Below are positions 35,673 through 48,419 of a stretch of DNA of 64,000 nucleotides, in pieces. The position numbers and the translations under genes are program-made. The stretch comes from Leptoclinus maculatus (Eukaryota > Chordata > Actinopteri > Perciformes > Stichaeidae), in assembly GCA_032191485.1 (NCBI GenBank), contig JAVDOI010000005.1, positions 4,926,501 to 4,990,500 on the forward strand, read 5' to 3'. The notes under the pieces were generated by a model. The model did not search any database, was not told where the DNA came from, and worked only from the letters and a program-made list of their open reading frames with translations. Position 1 is the first letter of the stretch, and the number at the start of each line of letters is the position of its first letter.

Positions 35673-36140
35673 CAGGGGTGTCCAAACTTTTTTCACTGAG
35701 GGCCACATACAGAAAAATATACCACGGGCTGGGCCACTCACTAGAGGTCCGATATATCGCCTCACCCCTAGTGTGTGAAAGTGAGCAAAATCAATCAAAT
35801 TTGGTTCTCAATGTGCTTTTGTTCAGATTTAACAGAGAAAATGTTTGCTCACATATGTATGTTGAGCCGAACAGACTCATCATTCAAGAAGAAGGGAGTT
35901 GAGAACAGCTCGATGTCTTTCTCAATGAGAGAAAAATATTGAAAGCTCTGACTGAGTTCTGTCATGAGAGACGTAATCACGGACACATATTTCACCTTTT
36001 TAGCAGAAAGGTTGGCCTTTGGAAAAGCACATTTGACTTCGGACTGCGTGGGGAAGTGCGCAGCATTGAAGTTGCGTAGTTGTGCCCTCGTGCTCGAATT
36101 ATGCTGACAGTTTTCACAACCGTGTTCACGGGGATACAAA
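35673..36140 (-). mobile_element. Decayed hAT-like transposon, end plus transposase remnant
   Basis: It starts CAGGGGTGTCCAAAC with nearby GAGGGCCACATAC and GGGCTGGGCCACTC, the look of hAT-superfamily (Charlie-like) ends that I know from vertebrate genomes. On the minus strand, 35849-36139 encodes a fragment with LRNFNAAHFPT, then TELSQSFQYFSLIEKDIELF and STPF. This resembles the region before the C-terminal dimerisation part of hAT transposases of the GTF2IRD2-like type ('RF.DF..IE..FELF..PF'). The frame stops early at 35849, and the matching second terminus is not visible, so it is a truncated, inactive copy. The 8 bp just left of it (GTGTAGAC) would be the candidate target duplication, but no partner is seen. 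Confidence 0.6.
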
Positions 36141-36255
36141 ATACAAAATACCCCTCAAATAAATGTATTAAAATAAAATACAAAATACTGGTGCCAGAAA
36201 ATGTAACAAAATACAATACATGTATTTTGTATTTAAAATATAGGAAATACTTTTT
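36134..36255. repeat. AT-rich palindromic interspersed repeat
   Basis: Repeated AAAATACAAAATAC words, a central GTGCCAG, and a near-palindrome centred on TACATGTA (36217-36224) flanked by AAATACA / TGTATTT. It resembles a short non-autonomous dispersed repeat inserted at the edge of the hAT remnant. The family is not identified. Confidence 0.5.
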
Positions 36256-36760
36256 TCTGGATTTTACATTTTCTCACAATTTGGTATAGCAGAGCATTCA
36301 GGTTTGGGCTATAATGTACACAAAGCTCTGGTGAACCCCACAAAAAGGAAGAACAGTCACCGAATGTCAGTGTAACTAAGCAAAGCTATTAAAAGACAAC
36401 AACTTGATTGATTATATATATTTTCATTAATGGCACTTAACAGCCCATAAACTTTGGCTTTATATCAACAAGAAAATGTAATCAAAATATTGATCACATA
36501 TGAATAGCATCACACATTAGGCCTGTGTATATTTATGTATGATATAATAAAACTAAGAATACTTTCATAATATGCCTTTTAAATAAAATAAATTGGATAT
36601 TTAATGTTTTTTTTTAACAAATGGACATCTACTGTCATAGCCTGGCTAACTGTGAACTATATTATCTGCCAGTAATTGATATGGCATTATGACATTCACA
36701 TTGAGAAGATACAGCATAACTATAAGGTTATCATGAACATACAAGCTCCCAATCTCCCTC
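36256..36760. other. AT-rich unique DNA, nothing recognised
   Basis: No satellite core, no frame of note and no clear splice structure. It contains a short poly-T run near 36607-36616. Confidence 0.5.
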
Positions 36761-36764
36761 TTCC

Positions 36765-36875
36765 TATAGCTAGCTACTGGACTGATAAGTTAACTTGCTA
36801 AACACTGGCTATGCACTAGCCTAGCTAGACAGCATGCTAGCGTCATTAGCATGTTAGCATCGATCGCTAGCTTGA
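36765..36875. repeat. GCTAGC/TTAGC-rich segment
   Basis: Dense short palindromic words (CTAGCTAG, GCATGCTAGC, ATTAGCATG, TTAGCATCG, ATCGCTAGC). Similar GCTAGC/GTTAGC-rich stretches are, to my knowledge, common beside promoters in ray-finned fish. This supports the taxon guess and the promoter suggestion for the next segment. Confidence 0.45.
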
Positions 36876-36914
36876 TATTATAACCATCATCACCATGTAC
36901 AATAGGCTATGTAG

Positions 36915-37017
36915 AGACAGGAGGGACAGACGGTTCCGGACCGGGCGTGTCACTTGGTGGGGGGGAGAGCGGCAGCAGAAGGAAGTGACGCCACACAAAC
37001 AGCTGTTCACTGCTCGT
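36915..37017. promoter_or_regulatory. GC-rich promoter-like segment abutting the array
   Basis: About 100 bp of GC-rich, CpG-containing DNA in an AT-rich island. It contains an ETS-type TTCCGGA (36934-36940), GGAAGTGACG (36981-36990; an ETS core overlapping a CRE/ATF-like TGACG), and an E-box CAGCTG (37000-37005). A purine/G run lies between them. The direction of transcription is not determinable. It could serve the minus-strand candidate gene or a gene now separated by the array. Satellite starts within a dozen bases of the E-box. Confidence 0.35.
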
Positions 37018-37369
37018 TCTACACAGACAGTCCTAACAATGCCTCCAAGTCGTGTGTGTGTACAGACACAGACCTAACAATGCCTCCAAGTTGTGTGTAT
37101 ACAGACAGACAGACAGACAGACCTAACAATGCCTCCAAGTCGTGTGTGTGTACAGACAGACAGACCTAACAATGCCTCCAAGTCTTGTGTGTACAGATAG
37201 ACAGACAGACCTAACAATGCCTCCAAGTCGTGTGTGTGTGCGTGTGTGTAGAAAGACAGACAGACCTAACAATGCCTCCAAGTCGTTTGTGTGTGTGTGT
37301 ACAGACAGACATACCTAACAATGCCTCCAAGTCGTGTGTGTGTGCATGTGTGTAGAAAGACAGACAGAC

Positions 37370-38271
37370 CTAACAATGCCTCCAATTCGTGTGTGTGTGT
37401 GTAGACAGACAGACAGACCTAACAATGCCTCCAAGTCGTGTGTGTGTGCATGTGTGTAGAAAGACAGACAGACAGACAGACAGACCTAACAATGCCTCAG
37501 GTCGTATCTGTCTGTCTGTCTTTCTACACAGACACAGACCTAACAATGCCTCGAAGTTGTGTGTGTGTACAGACAGACAGACAGACAGACCTAACAATGC
37601 CTCCAAGTCGTGTGTGTGTGTAGACAGACAGACAGACAGAAATACCTAACAATGCCTCCAAGTCGTGTGTGTGTGTAGACAGACAGACAGACCTAACAAT
37701 GCCTCCAAGTCGTGTGTGTGCGTGTGTGTAGAAAGACAGACAGACAGACTGACAGACCCTAACAATAACTCCAAGTCGTGTCTGTCTGTCTGTCTGTCTT
37801 TCTACACAGACAGACCTAACAATGCCTCCAGGTCGTGTCTGTCTGTCTGTCTGTCTTTCTACACAGACAGACGTAACAATGCCTCCAAGTCGTGTGTGTG
37901 TGTGCGTGTGTGGAGAAAGACAGACAGACAGAAAGACCTAACAATGCCTCCAGGTCGTGTCTGTCTGTCTGTCTGTCTGTCTTTCTACACAGACAGACCT
38001 AGTGCCAGACAGACAGACAGACAAACCTAACAATGCCTCCAAGTCGTGTGTGTGTGTGTGTAGACAGACAGACAGACAGACCTAACAATGCCTCCAAGTC
38101 GTGCATGTGTGTAGAAAGACAGACAGACAGACAAACAGACCTAACAATAACACCAAGTCGTGTGTCTGTCTCTCTACACAGACAGACCTAACAATTTCTC
38201 CAAGTCGTGTGTGTGTGTGTGTACAGACAGACAGACAGACCTAACAATGCCTCCAGGTCGTGTGTGTGTGT

Positions 38272-38307
<36 letters not shown>

Positions 38308-40226
38308 CTAACAATGCCTCAGGTCGTGTCTGTCTGTCTGTCTGTCTTTCTACACAGACAGACCCAACAATGCCTCCAAGTCGTGTGTGTGTACAGACAC
38401 AGACCTAACAATGCCTCCAAGTTGTGTGTGTACAGACAGACAGACAGACAGACCTAACAATGCCTCCAAGTCGTGCGTGTGTGCATGTGTGTAGAAAGAC
38501 AGACAGACAGACTGACAGACCTAACAATAACTCCAAGTCGTATCTGTCTGTCTTTCTACACAGACAGACCTAACAATGCCTCCAAGTCGTTTGTGCGTGT
38601 GTGTACAGACAGACAGACCTAACAATGCCTCCAAGTCGTGTTTGTGTGTGTAGACAGACAGACAGACAGACAGACCTAGCAATGCCTCCAAGTCGTGCGT
38701 GTGTGTAGAAAGACAGACAGACAGACAGACAGACCTTACAATGCCTCCAAGTCGTGCATGTGTGTGTACAGACAGACAGACAGACCTAACAATGCCTCCA
38801 AGTCGTGCGTGTGTGTGTACAGACAGTCAGACAAAGAGAGTCAGGCAAAAAGTCAGAGAGACAGACAGAGTCAGACAGAGAGAGTCAGGCAGAGAGACAG
38901 ACAAAGTCAGAGAGTCAGAGAGACAGACAGAAAGTCAGACTGATAGATAAGAGAGAGAATGAAAGAGCGATAGACGGATAGTTTTGCCTCCAAGTTGTGT
39001 GTGTACAGACAGACAGACATACCTAACAATGCCTCCAAGTCGTGTGTGTGTAGACAGACAGACAGACAGACCTAACAATACCTCCAAGTCGTGTGTGTGT
39101 ACAGACACAGACCTAACAATGCCTCCAAGTCGTGTGTGTGTGTGTGTACAGACAAACAGACCTAACAATGCCTCAAAGTCGTGTGTGTGTGTAGACAGAC
39201 AGACAGACAGACAGACCTAACAATGCCTCCAAGTTGTGCGTGTGTGCGTGTGTGTAGAAAGACAGACAGACCTAACAATGCCTCCAAGTCGTGTGTGTGT
39301 GTGTGTGTAGACAGACAGACAGACCTAACAATGCCTCCAAGTCGTGTGTGTGTGTGTGTGTAGACAGACAGACCTAACAATGCCTCCAAGTCGTGTGTGT
39401 GTGCATGTGTGTAGAAAGACAGACAGACAGACAGACAGACCTAACAATGCCTCAGGTCGTATCTGTCTGTCTGTCTTTCTACACAGACACAGACCTAACA
39501 ATGCCTCGAAGTTGTGTGTGTGTACAGACAGACAGACAGACAGACCTAACAATGCCTCCAAGTCGTGTGTGTGTGTAGACAGACAGACAGACAGAAATAC
39601 CTAACAATGCCTCCAAGTCGTGTGTGTGTGTAGACAGACAGACAGACCTAACAATGCCTCCAAGTCGTGTGTGTGCGTGTGTGTAGAAAGACAGACAGAC
39701 AGACTGACAGACCCTAACAATAACTCCAAGTCGTGTCTGTCTGTCTGTCTGTCTTTCTACACAGACAGACCTAACAATGCCTCCAGGTCGTGTCTGTCTG
39801 TCTGTCTGTCTTTCTACACAGACAGACGTAACAATGCCTCCAAGTCGTGTGTGTGTGTGCGTGTGTGGAGAAAGACAGACAGACAGACAGACCTAACAAT
39901 GCCTCCAGGTCGTGTCTGTCTGTCTGTCTGTCTGTCTTTCTACACAGACAGACCTAGTGCCAGACAGACAGACAGACAAACCTAACAATGCCTCCAAGTC
40001 GTGTGTGTGTGTGTGTAGACAGACAGACAGACAGACCTAACAATGCCTCCAAGTCGTGCATGTGTGTAGAAAGACAGACAGACAGACAAACAGACCTAAC
40101 AATAACACCAAGTCGTGTGTCTGTCTCTCTACACAGACAGACCTAACAATTTCTCCAAGTCGTGTGTGTGTGTGTGTACAGACAGACAGACAGACCTAAC
40201 AATGCCTCCAGGTCGTGTGTGTGTGT

Positions 40227-40262
<36 letters not shown>

Positions 40263-41340
40263 CTAACAATGCCTCAGGTCGTGTCTGTCTGTCTGTCTGT
40301 CTTTCTACACAGACAGACCCAACAATGCCTCCAAGTCGTGTGTGTGTACAGACACAGACCTAACAATGCCTCCAAGTTGTGTGTGTACAGACAGACAGAC
40401 AGACAGACCTAACAATGCCTCCAAGTCGTGCGTGTGTGCATGTGTGTAGAAAGACAGACAGACAGACTGACAGACCTAACAATAACTCCAAGTCGTATCT
40501 GTCTGTCTTTCTACACAGACAGACCTAACAATGCCTCCAAGTCGTTTGTGCGTGTGTGTACAGACAGACAGACCTAACAATGCCTCCAAGTCGTGTTTGT
40601 GTGTGTAGACAGACAGACAGACAGACAGACCTAGCAATGCCTCCAAGTCGTGCGTGTGTGTAGAAAGACAGACAGACAGACAGACAGACCTTACAATGCC
40701 TCCAAGTCGTGCATGTGTGTGTACAGACAGACAGACAGACCTAACAATGCCTCCAAGTCGTGCGTGTGTGTGTACAGACAGTCAGACAAAGAGAGTCAGG
40801 CAAAAAGTCAGAGAGACAGACAGAGTCAGACAGAGAGAGTCAGGCAGAGAGACAGACAAAGTCAGAGAGTCAGAGAGACAGACAGAAAGTCAGACTGATA
40901 GATAAGAGAGAGAATGAAAGAGCGATAGACGGATAGTTTTGCCTCCAAGTTGTGTGTGTACAGACAGACAGACATACCTAACAATGCCTCCAAGTCGTGT
41001 GTGTGTAGACAGACAGACAGACAGACCTAACAATACCTCCAAGTCGTGTGTGTGTACAGACACAGACCTAACAATGCCTCCAAGTCGTGTGTGTGTGTGT
41101 GTACAGACAAACAGACCTAACAATGCCTCAAAGTCGTGTGTGTGTGTAGACAGACAGACAGACAGACAGACCTAACAATGCCTCCAAGTTGTGCGTGTGT
41201 GCGTGTGTGTAGAAAGACAGACAGACCTAACAATGCCTCCAAGTCGTGTGTGTGTGTGTGTGTAGACAGACAGACAGACCTAACAATGCCTCCAAGTCGT
41301 GTGTGTGTGTGTGTGTAGACAGACAGACCTAACAATGCCT
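37370..41340 (+). repeat. Tandem duplication of 1955 bp
   Basis: X blocks ending at 38981 and 40936 are 1955 bp apart. Rare variants repeat at the same offset: GGTCGTATCTGTC, CAGACGTAACAATG, AATAACACCAAG, GTCGTGTTTGTG and AGACCTTACAATG. A difference is visible at GACAGAAAGACC (about 37.93 kb) versus GACAGACAGACC (about 39.88 kb). Confidence 0.85.
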
Positions 41341-41862
41341 CCAAGTCGTGTGTGTGTGCATGTGTGTAGAAAGACAGACAGACAGACTGACAGACCTAAC
41401 AATAACTCCAAGTCGTGTCTGTATGTCTGTCTGTCTTTCTACACAGACAGACCTAACAATGCCTCCAAGTTGTGTGTGTACAGACAAACAGAAAGACAGA
41501 CAGACCTAACAATGCCTCCAAGTCGTGTGTGTGTTTGCGTGTCTGTAGAAAGACAGATAGACAGACAGACAGACCTAACAATGCCTCCAAGTCGCGTGTG
41601 TTTGTGTAGACAGACAGACAGACCTAACAATGCCTCAGGTCGTGTCTGTCTGTCTGTCTTTCGACACAGACAGACCTAACAATGCCTCGAAGTTGTGTGT
41701 GTGTACAGACAGACAGACAGACATACCTAACAATGCCTCCAAGTTGTGTGTGTGTGTGTAGACAGACAGACAGACAGACCTAACAATGCCTCCAAGTCGT
41801 GCATGTGTGTGTGCAGACAGACAGACAGACCTAACAATGCCTCCAAGTCGCGTGTGTGTGTG

Positions 41863-41895
<33 letters not shown>

Positions 41896-44678
41896 CTAAC
41901 AATGCCTCCAAGTCGTGTGTGTGTGTGTGTGTACAGACAGTCAGACAGAGAGAGTCAGGCAGAAAGTCAGAGAGACAGACAGAGTCAGACAGAGAGAGTC
42001 AGGCAGAGAGACAGACAAAGACAGAGAGTCAGAGAGACAGACAGAAAGTCAGACTGATAGAAAAGAGAGAGAATGAAAGAGAGATAGACGGATAGTTGTG
42101 CCTCCAAGTTGTGTGTGTACAGACAGACAGACAGACAGACCTAACAATGCCTCCAAGTCGTGTGTGTGTGTGTAGACAGACAGACAGACAGACCTAACAA
42201 TAACTCCAAGTCGTGTCTGTCTGTCTTTCTACAGAGACAGACCTAACAATGCCTCCAAGTCGTTTGTGTGTGTGTGTACAGACAGACAGACCTAACAAAG
42301 CCTCCAAGTCGTGTGTGTGTGTGCATGTGTGTAGAAAGACAGACAGACAGACAGACAGACAGACCTAACAATGCCTCAGGTCGTGTCTGTCTGTCTGTCT
42401 TTCTACACAGACACAGACCTAAGAATGCCTCAAAGTTGTGTGTGTGTACAGACAGACAGACAGACAGACAGACAGACCTAACAATGCCTCCAAGTCGTGT
42501 CTGTCTGTCTTTCTACACAGACAGACCTAACAATGCCTCCAAGTTGTGTGTGTACAGACAAACAGAAAGACAGACAGACCTAACAATGCCTCCAAGTCGT
42601 GTGTGTGTTTGCGTGTCTGTAGAAAGACAGATAGACAGACAGACAGACCTAACAATGCCTCCAAGTCGCGTGTGTTTGTGTAGACAGACAGACAGACCTA
42701 ACAATGCCTCAGGTCGTGTCTGTCTGTCTGTCTTTCTACACAGACAGACCTAACAATGCCTCGAAGTTGTGTGTGTGTACAGACAGACAGACAGACATAC
42801 CTAACAATGCCTCCAAGTTGTGTGTGTGTGTGTAGACAGACAGACAGACAGACCTAACAATGCCTCCAAGTCGTGCATGTGTGTGTGCAGACAGACAGAC
42901 AGACCTAACAATGCCTCCAAGTCGCGTGTGTGTGTGTAGACAGACAGACAGAAAGACAGACAGACAGACCTAACAATGCCTCCAAGTCGTGTGTGTGTGT
43001 GTGTGTGTACAGACAGTCAGACAGAGAGAGTCAGGCAGAAAGTCAGAGAGACAGACAGAGTCAGACAGAGAGAGTCAGGCAGAGAGACAGACAAAGTCAG
43101 AGAGTCAGAGATACAGACAGAAAGTCAGACTGATAGAAAAGAGAGAGAATGAAAGAGAGATAGACGGATAGTTGTGCCTCCAAGTTGTGTGTGTACAGAC
43201 AGACAGACAGACAGACCTAACAATGCCTCCAAGTCGTGCGTGTGTGCATGTGTGTAGAAAGACAGACAGACAGACTGACAGACCTAACAATAACTCCAAG
43301 TCGTATCTGTCTGTCTTTCTACACAGACAGACCTAACAATGCCTCCAAGTCGTTTGTGCGTGTGTGTACAGACAGACAGACCTAACAATGCCTCCAAGTC
43401 GTGTTTGTGTGTGTAGACAGACAGACAGACAGACAGACCTAGCAATGCCTCCAAGTCGTGCGTGTGTGTAGAAAGACAGACAGACAGACAGACAGACCTT
43501 ACAATGCCTCCAAGTCGTGCATGTGTGTGTACAGACAGACAGACAGACAGACAGACCTAACAATGCCTCCAAGTCGTGCGTGTGTGTGTACAGACAGTCA
43601 GACAAAGAGAGTCAGGCAAAAAGTCAGAGAGACAGACAGAGTCAGACAGAGAGAGTCAGGCAGAGAGACAGACAAAGTCAGAGAGTCAGAGAGACAGACA
43701 GAAAGTCAGACTGATAGATAAGAGAGAGAATGAAAGAGCGATAGACGGATAGTTTTGCCTCCAAGTTGTGTGTGTACAGACAGACAGACATACCTAACAA
43801 TGCCTCCAAGTCGTGTGTGTGTAGACAGACAGACAGACAGACCTAACAATACCTCCAAGTCGTGTGTGTGTACAGACACAGACCTAACAATGCCTCCAAG
43901 TCGTGTGTGTGTGTGTGTACAGACAAACAGACCTAACAATGCCTCAAAGTCGTGTGTGTGTGTAGACAGACAGACAGACAGACAGACCTAACAATGCCTC
44001 CAAGTTGTGCGTGTGTGCGTGTGTGTAGAAAGACAGACAGACCTAACAATGCCTCCAAGTCGTGTGTGTGTGTGTGTGTAGACAGACAGACAGACCTAAC
44101 AATGCCTCCAAGTCGTGTGTGTGTGTGTGTGTAGACAGACAGACCTAACAATGCCTCCAAGTCGTGTGTGTGTGCATGTGTGTAGAAAGACAGACAGACA
44201 GACTGACAGACCTAACAATAACTCCAAGTCGTGTCTGTATGTCTGTCTGTCTTTCTACACAGACAGACCTAACAATGCCTCCAAGTTGTGTGTGTACAGA
44301 CAAACAGAAAGACAGACAGACCTAACAATGCCTCCAAGTCGTGTGTGTGTTTGCGTGTCTGTAGAAAGACAGATAGACAGACAGACAGACCTAACAATGC
44401 CTCCAAGTCGCGTGTGTTTGTGTAGACAGACAGACAGACCTAACAATGCCTCAGGTCGTGTCTGTCTGTCTGTCTTTCGACACAGACAGACCTAACAATG
44501 CCTCGAAGTTGTGTGTGTGTACAGACAGACAGACAGACATACCTAACAATGCCTCCAAGTTGTGTGTGTGTGTGTAGACAGACAGACAGACAGACCTAAC
44601 AATGCCTCCAAGTCGTGCATGTGTGTGTGCAGACAGACAGACAGACCTAACAATGCCTCCAAGTCGCGTGTGTGTGTG

Positions 44679-44711
<33 letters not shown>

Positions 44712-46768
44712 CTAACAATGCCTCCAAGTCGTGTGTGTGTGTGTGTGTACAGACAGTCAGACAGAGAGAGTCAGGCAGAAAGTCAGAGAGACAGACAGAG
44801 TCAGACAGAGAGAGTCAGGCAGAGAGACAGACAAAGACAGAGAGTCAGAGAGACAGACAGAAAGTCAGACTGATAGAAAAGAGAGAGAATGAAAGAGAGA
44901 TAGACGGATAGTTGTGCCTCCAAGTTGTGTTTGTACAGACAGACAGACAGACAGACCTAACAATGCCTCCAAGTCGTGTGTGTGTGTGTAGACAGACAGA
45001 CAGACAGACCTAACAATAACTCCAAGTCGTGTCTGTCTGTCTTTCTACAGAGACAGACCTAACAATGCCTCCAAGTCGTTTGTGTGTGTGTGTACAGACA
45101 GACAGACCTAACAAAGCCTCCAAGTCGTGTGTGTGTGCATGTGTGTAGAAAGACAGACAGACAGACAGACAGACAGACCTAACAATGCCTCAGGTCGTGT
45201 CTGTCTGTCTGTCTTTCTACACAGACACAGACCTAAGAATGCCTCAAAGTTGTGTGTGTGTACAGACAGACAGACAGACAGACAGACAGACCTAACAATG
45301 CCTCCAAGTCGTGTCTGTCTGTCTTTCTACACAGACAGACCTAACAATGCCTCCAAGTTGTGTGTGTACAGACAAACAGAAAGACAGACAGACCTAACAA
45401 TGCCTCCAAGTCGTGTGTGTGTTTTCGTGTCTGTAGAAAGACAGATAGACAGACAGACAGACCTAACAATGCCTCCAAGTCGCGTGTGTTTGTGTAGACA
45501 GACAGACAGACCTAACAATGCCTCAGGTCGTGTCTGTCTGTCTGTCTTTCTACACAGACAGACCTAACAATGCCTCGAAGTTGTGTGTGTGTGTACAGAC
45601 AGACAGACAGACATACCTAACAATGCCTCCAAGTTGTGTGTGTGTGTGTAGACAGACAGACAGACAGACCTAACAATGCCTCCAAGTCGTGCATGTGTGT
45701 GTGCAGACAGACAGACAGACCTAACAATGCATCCAAGTCGCGTGTGTGTGTGTAGACAGACAGACAGAAAGACAGACAGACAGACCTAACAATGCCTCCA
45801 AGTCGTGTGTGTGTGTGTGTGTACAGACAGTCAGACAGAGAGAGTCAGGCAGAAAGTCAGAGAGACAGACAGAGTCAGACAGAGAGAGTCAGGCAGAGAG
45901 ACAGACAAAGTCAGAGAGTCAGAGATACAGACAGAAAGTCAGACTGATAGAAAAGAGAGAGAATGAAAGAGAGATAGACGGATAGTTGTGCCTCCAAGTT
46001 GTGTGTGTACAGACAGACAGACAGACAGACCTAACAATGCCTCCAAGTCGTGTGTGTGTGTGTAGACAGACAGACAGACAGACCTAACAATAACTCCAAG
46101 TCGTGTCTGTCTGTCTTTCTACAGAGACAGACCTAACAATGCCTCCAAGTCGTGTGTGTGTGTGTGTGTAGACAGACAGACAGACCTAACAATGCCTCCA
46201 AGTCGTGTGTGTGTGTGTGTGTAGACAGACAGACCTAACAATGCCTCCAAGTCGTGTGTGTGTGCATGTGTGTAGAAAGACAGACAGACAGACTGACAGA
46301 CCTAACAATAACTCCAAGTCGTGTCTGTATGTCTGTCTGTCTTTCTACACAGACAGACCTAACAATGCCTCCAAGTTGTGTGTGTACAGACAAACAGAAA
46401 GACAGACAGACCTAACAATGCCTCCAAGTCGTGTGTGTGTTTGCGTGTCTGTAGAAAGACAGATAGACAGACAGACAGACCTAACAATGCCTCCAAGTCG
46501 CGTGTGTTTGTGTAGACAGACAGACAGACCTAACAATGCCTCAGGTCGTGTCTGTCTGTCTGTCTTTCGACACAGACAGACCTAACAATGCCTCGAAGTT
46601 GTGTGTGTGTACAGACAGACAGACAGACATACCTAACAATGCCTCCAAGTTGTGTGTGTGTGTGTAGACAGACAGACAGACAGACCTAACAATGCCTCCA
46701 AGTCGTGCATGTGTGTGTGCAGACAGACAGACAGACCTAACAATGCCTCCAAGTCGCGTGTGTGTGTG

Positions 46769-46801
<33 letters not shown>

Positions 46802-47240
46802 CTAACAATGCCTCCAAGTCGTGTGTGTGTGTGTGTGTACAGACAGTCAGACAGAGAGAGTCAGGCAGAAAGTCAGAGAGACAGACAGAGTCAGACAGAG
46901 AGAGTCAGGCAGAGAGACAGACAAAGACAGAGAGTCAGAGAGACAGACAGAAAGTCAGACTGATAGAAAAGAGAGAGAATGAAAGAGAGATAGACGGATA
47001 GTTGTGCCTCCAAGTTGTGTTTGTACAGACAGACAGACAGACAGACCTAACAATGCCTCCAAGTCGTGTGTGTGTGTGTAGACAGACAGACAGACAGACC
47101 TAACAATAACTCCAAGTCGTGTCTGTCTGTCTTTCTACAGAGACAGACCTAACAATGCCTCCAAGTCGTTTGTGTGTGTGTGTACAGACAGACAGACCTA
47201 ACAAAGCCTCCAAGTCGTGTGTGTGTGCATGTGTGTAGAA

Positions 47241-47272
<32 letters not shown>

Positions 47273-48079
47273 CTAACAATGCCTCAGGTCGTGTCTGTCT
47301 GTCTGTCTTTCTACACAGACACAGACCTAAGAATGCCTCAAAGTTGTGTGTGTGTACAGACAGACAGACAGACAGACAGACAGACCTAACAATGCCTCCA
47401 AGTCGTGTCTGTCTGTCTTTCTACACAGACAGACCTAACAATGCCTCCAAGTTGTGTGTGTACAGACAAACAGAAAGACAGACAGACCTAACAATGCCTC
47501 CAAGTCGTGTGTGTGTTTTCGTGTCTGTAGAAAGACAGATAGACAGACAGACAGACCTAACAATGCCTCCAAGTCGCGTGTGTTTGTGTAGACAGACAGA
47601 CAGACCTAACAATGCCTCAGGTCGTGTCTGTCTGTCTGTCTTTCTACACAGACAGACCTAACAATGCCTCGAAGTTGTGTGTGTGTGTACAGACAGACAG
47701 ACAGACATACCTAACAATGCCTCCAAGTTGTGTGTGTGTGTGTAGACAGACAGACAGACAGACCTAACAATGCCTCCAAGTCGTGCATGTGTGTGTGCAG
47801 ACAGACAGACAGACCTAACAATGCATCCAAGTCGCGTGTGTGTGTGTAGACAGACAGACAGAAAGACAGACAGACAGACCTAACAATGCCTCCAAGTCGT
47901 GTGTGTGTGTGTGTGTACAGACAGTCAGACAGAGAGAGTCAGGCAGAAAGTCAGAGAGACAGACAGAGTCAGACAGAGAGAGTCAGGCAGAGAGACAGAC
48001 AAAGTCAGAGAGTCAGAGATACAGACAGAAAGTCAGACTGATAGAAAAGAGAGAGAATGAAAGAGAGATAGACGGATAG
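40779..48079 (+). repeat. Higher-order repeat with X order 1-2-2, period about 2.8 kb
   Basis: X blocks run type 1, 2, 2 (ends 40936, 42095, 43171) and again 1, 2, 2 (43752, 44911, 45985). Corresponding ends are 2816, 2816 and 2814 bp apart. A further 2, 2 pair (47001, 48079) is offset 2090 and 2094 bp from 44911 and 45985, so the last step duplicated a shorter piece lacking the type-1 block. Markers such as GAGATACAGACAG in the second type-2 block and CAAAGACAGAGAG in the first type-2 block keep their places. Confidence 0.85.
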
Positions 48080-48383
48080 TTGTGCCTCCAAGTTGTGTGT
48101 GTACAGACAGACAGACAGACAGACCTAACAATGCCTCCAAGTCGTGTGTGTGTGTGTAGACAGACAGACAGACAGACCTAACAATAACTCCAAGTCGTGT
48201 CTGTCTGTCTTTCTACAGAGACAGACCTAACAATGCCTCCAAGTCGTGTGTGTGTGTGTGTGTAGACAGACAGACAGACAGACAGACAGACCTAACAATG
48301 CCTCCAAGTCGTTTGTGTGTGTGTGTACAGACAGACAGACCTAACAAAGCCTCCAAGTCGTGTGTGTGTGCATGTGTGTAGGA

Positions 48384-48419
<36 letters not shown>

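Noticed and set aside
35549..35902. 117-codon + strand frame spanning the patch and hAT end
   Set aside because: It joins satellite and transposon terminal sequence. The transposase-like frame is on the opposite strand.
35673..37017. A complete 1.35-kb transposon filling the gap between patch and right array
   Set aside because: The right edge (CACTGCTCG) does not resemble the inverted CAGGGGTGTCC end, and no target-site duplication was found.
36895..37169. Frames crossing from the GC-rich segment into satellite
   Set aside because: Fusion of a GC-rich, stop-poor segment with repeat DNA. The second half is repeat-encoded.
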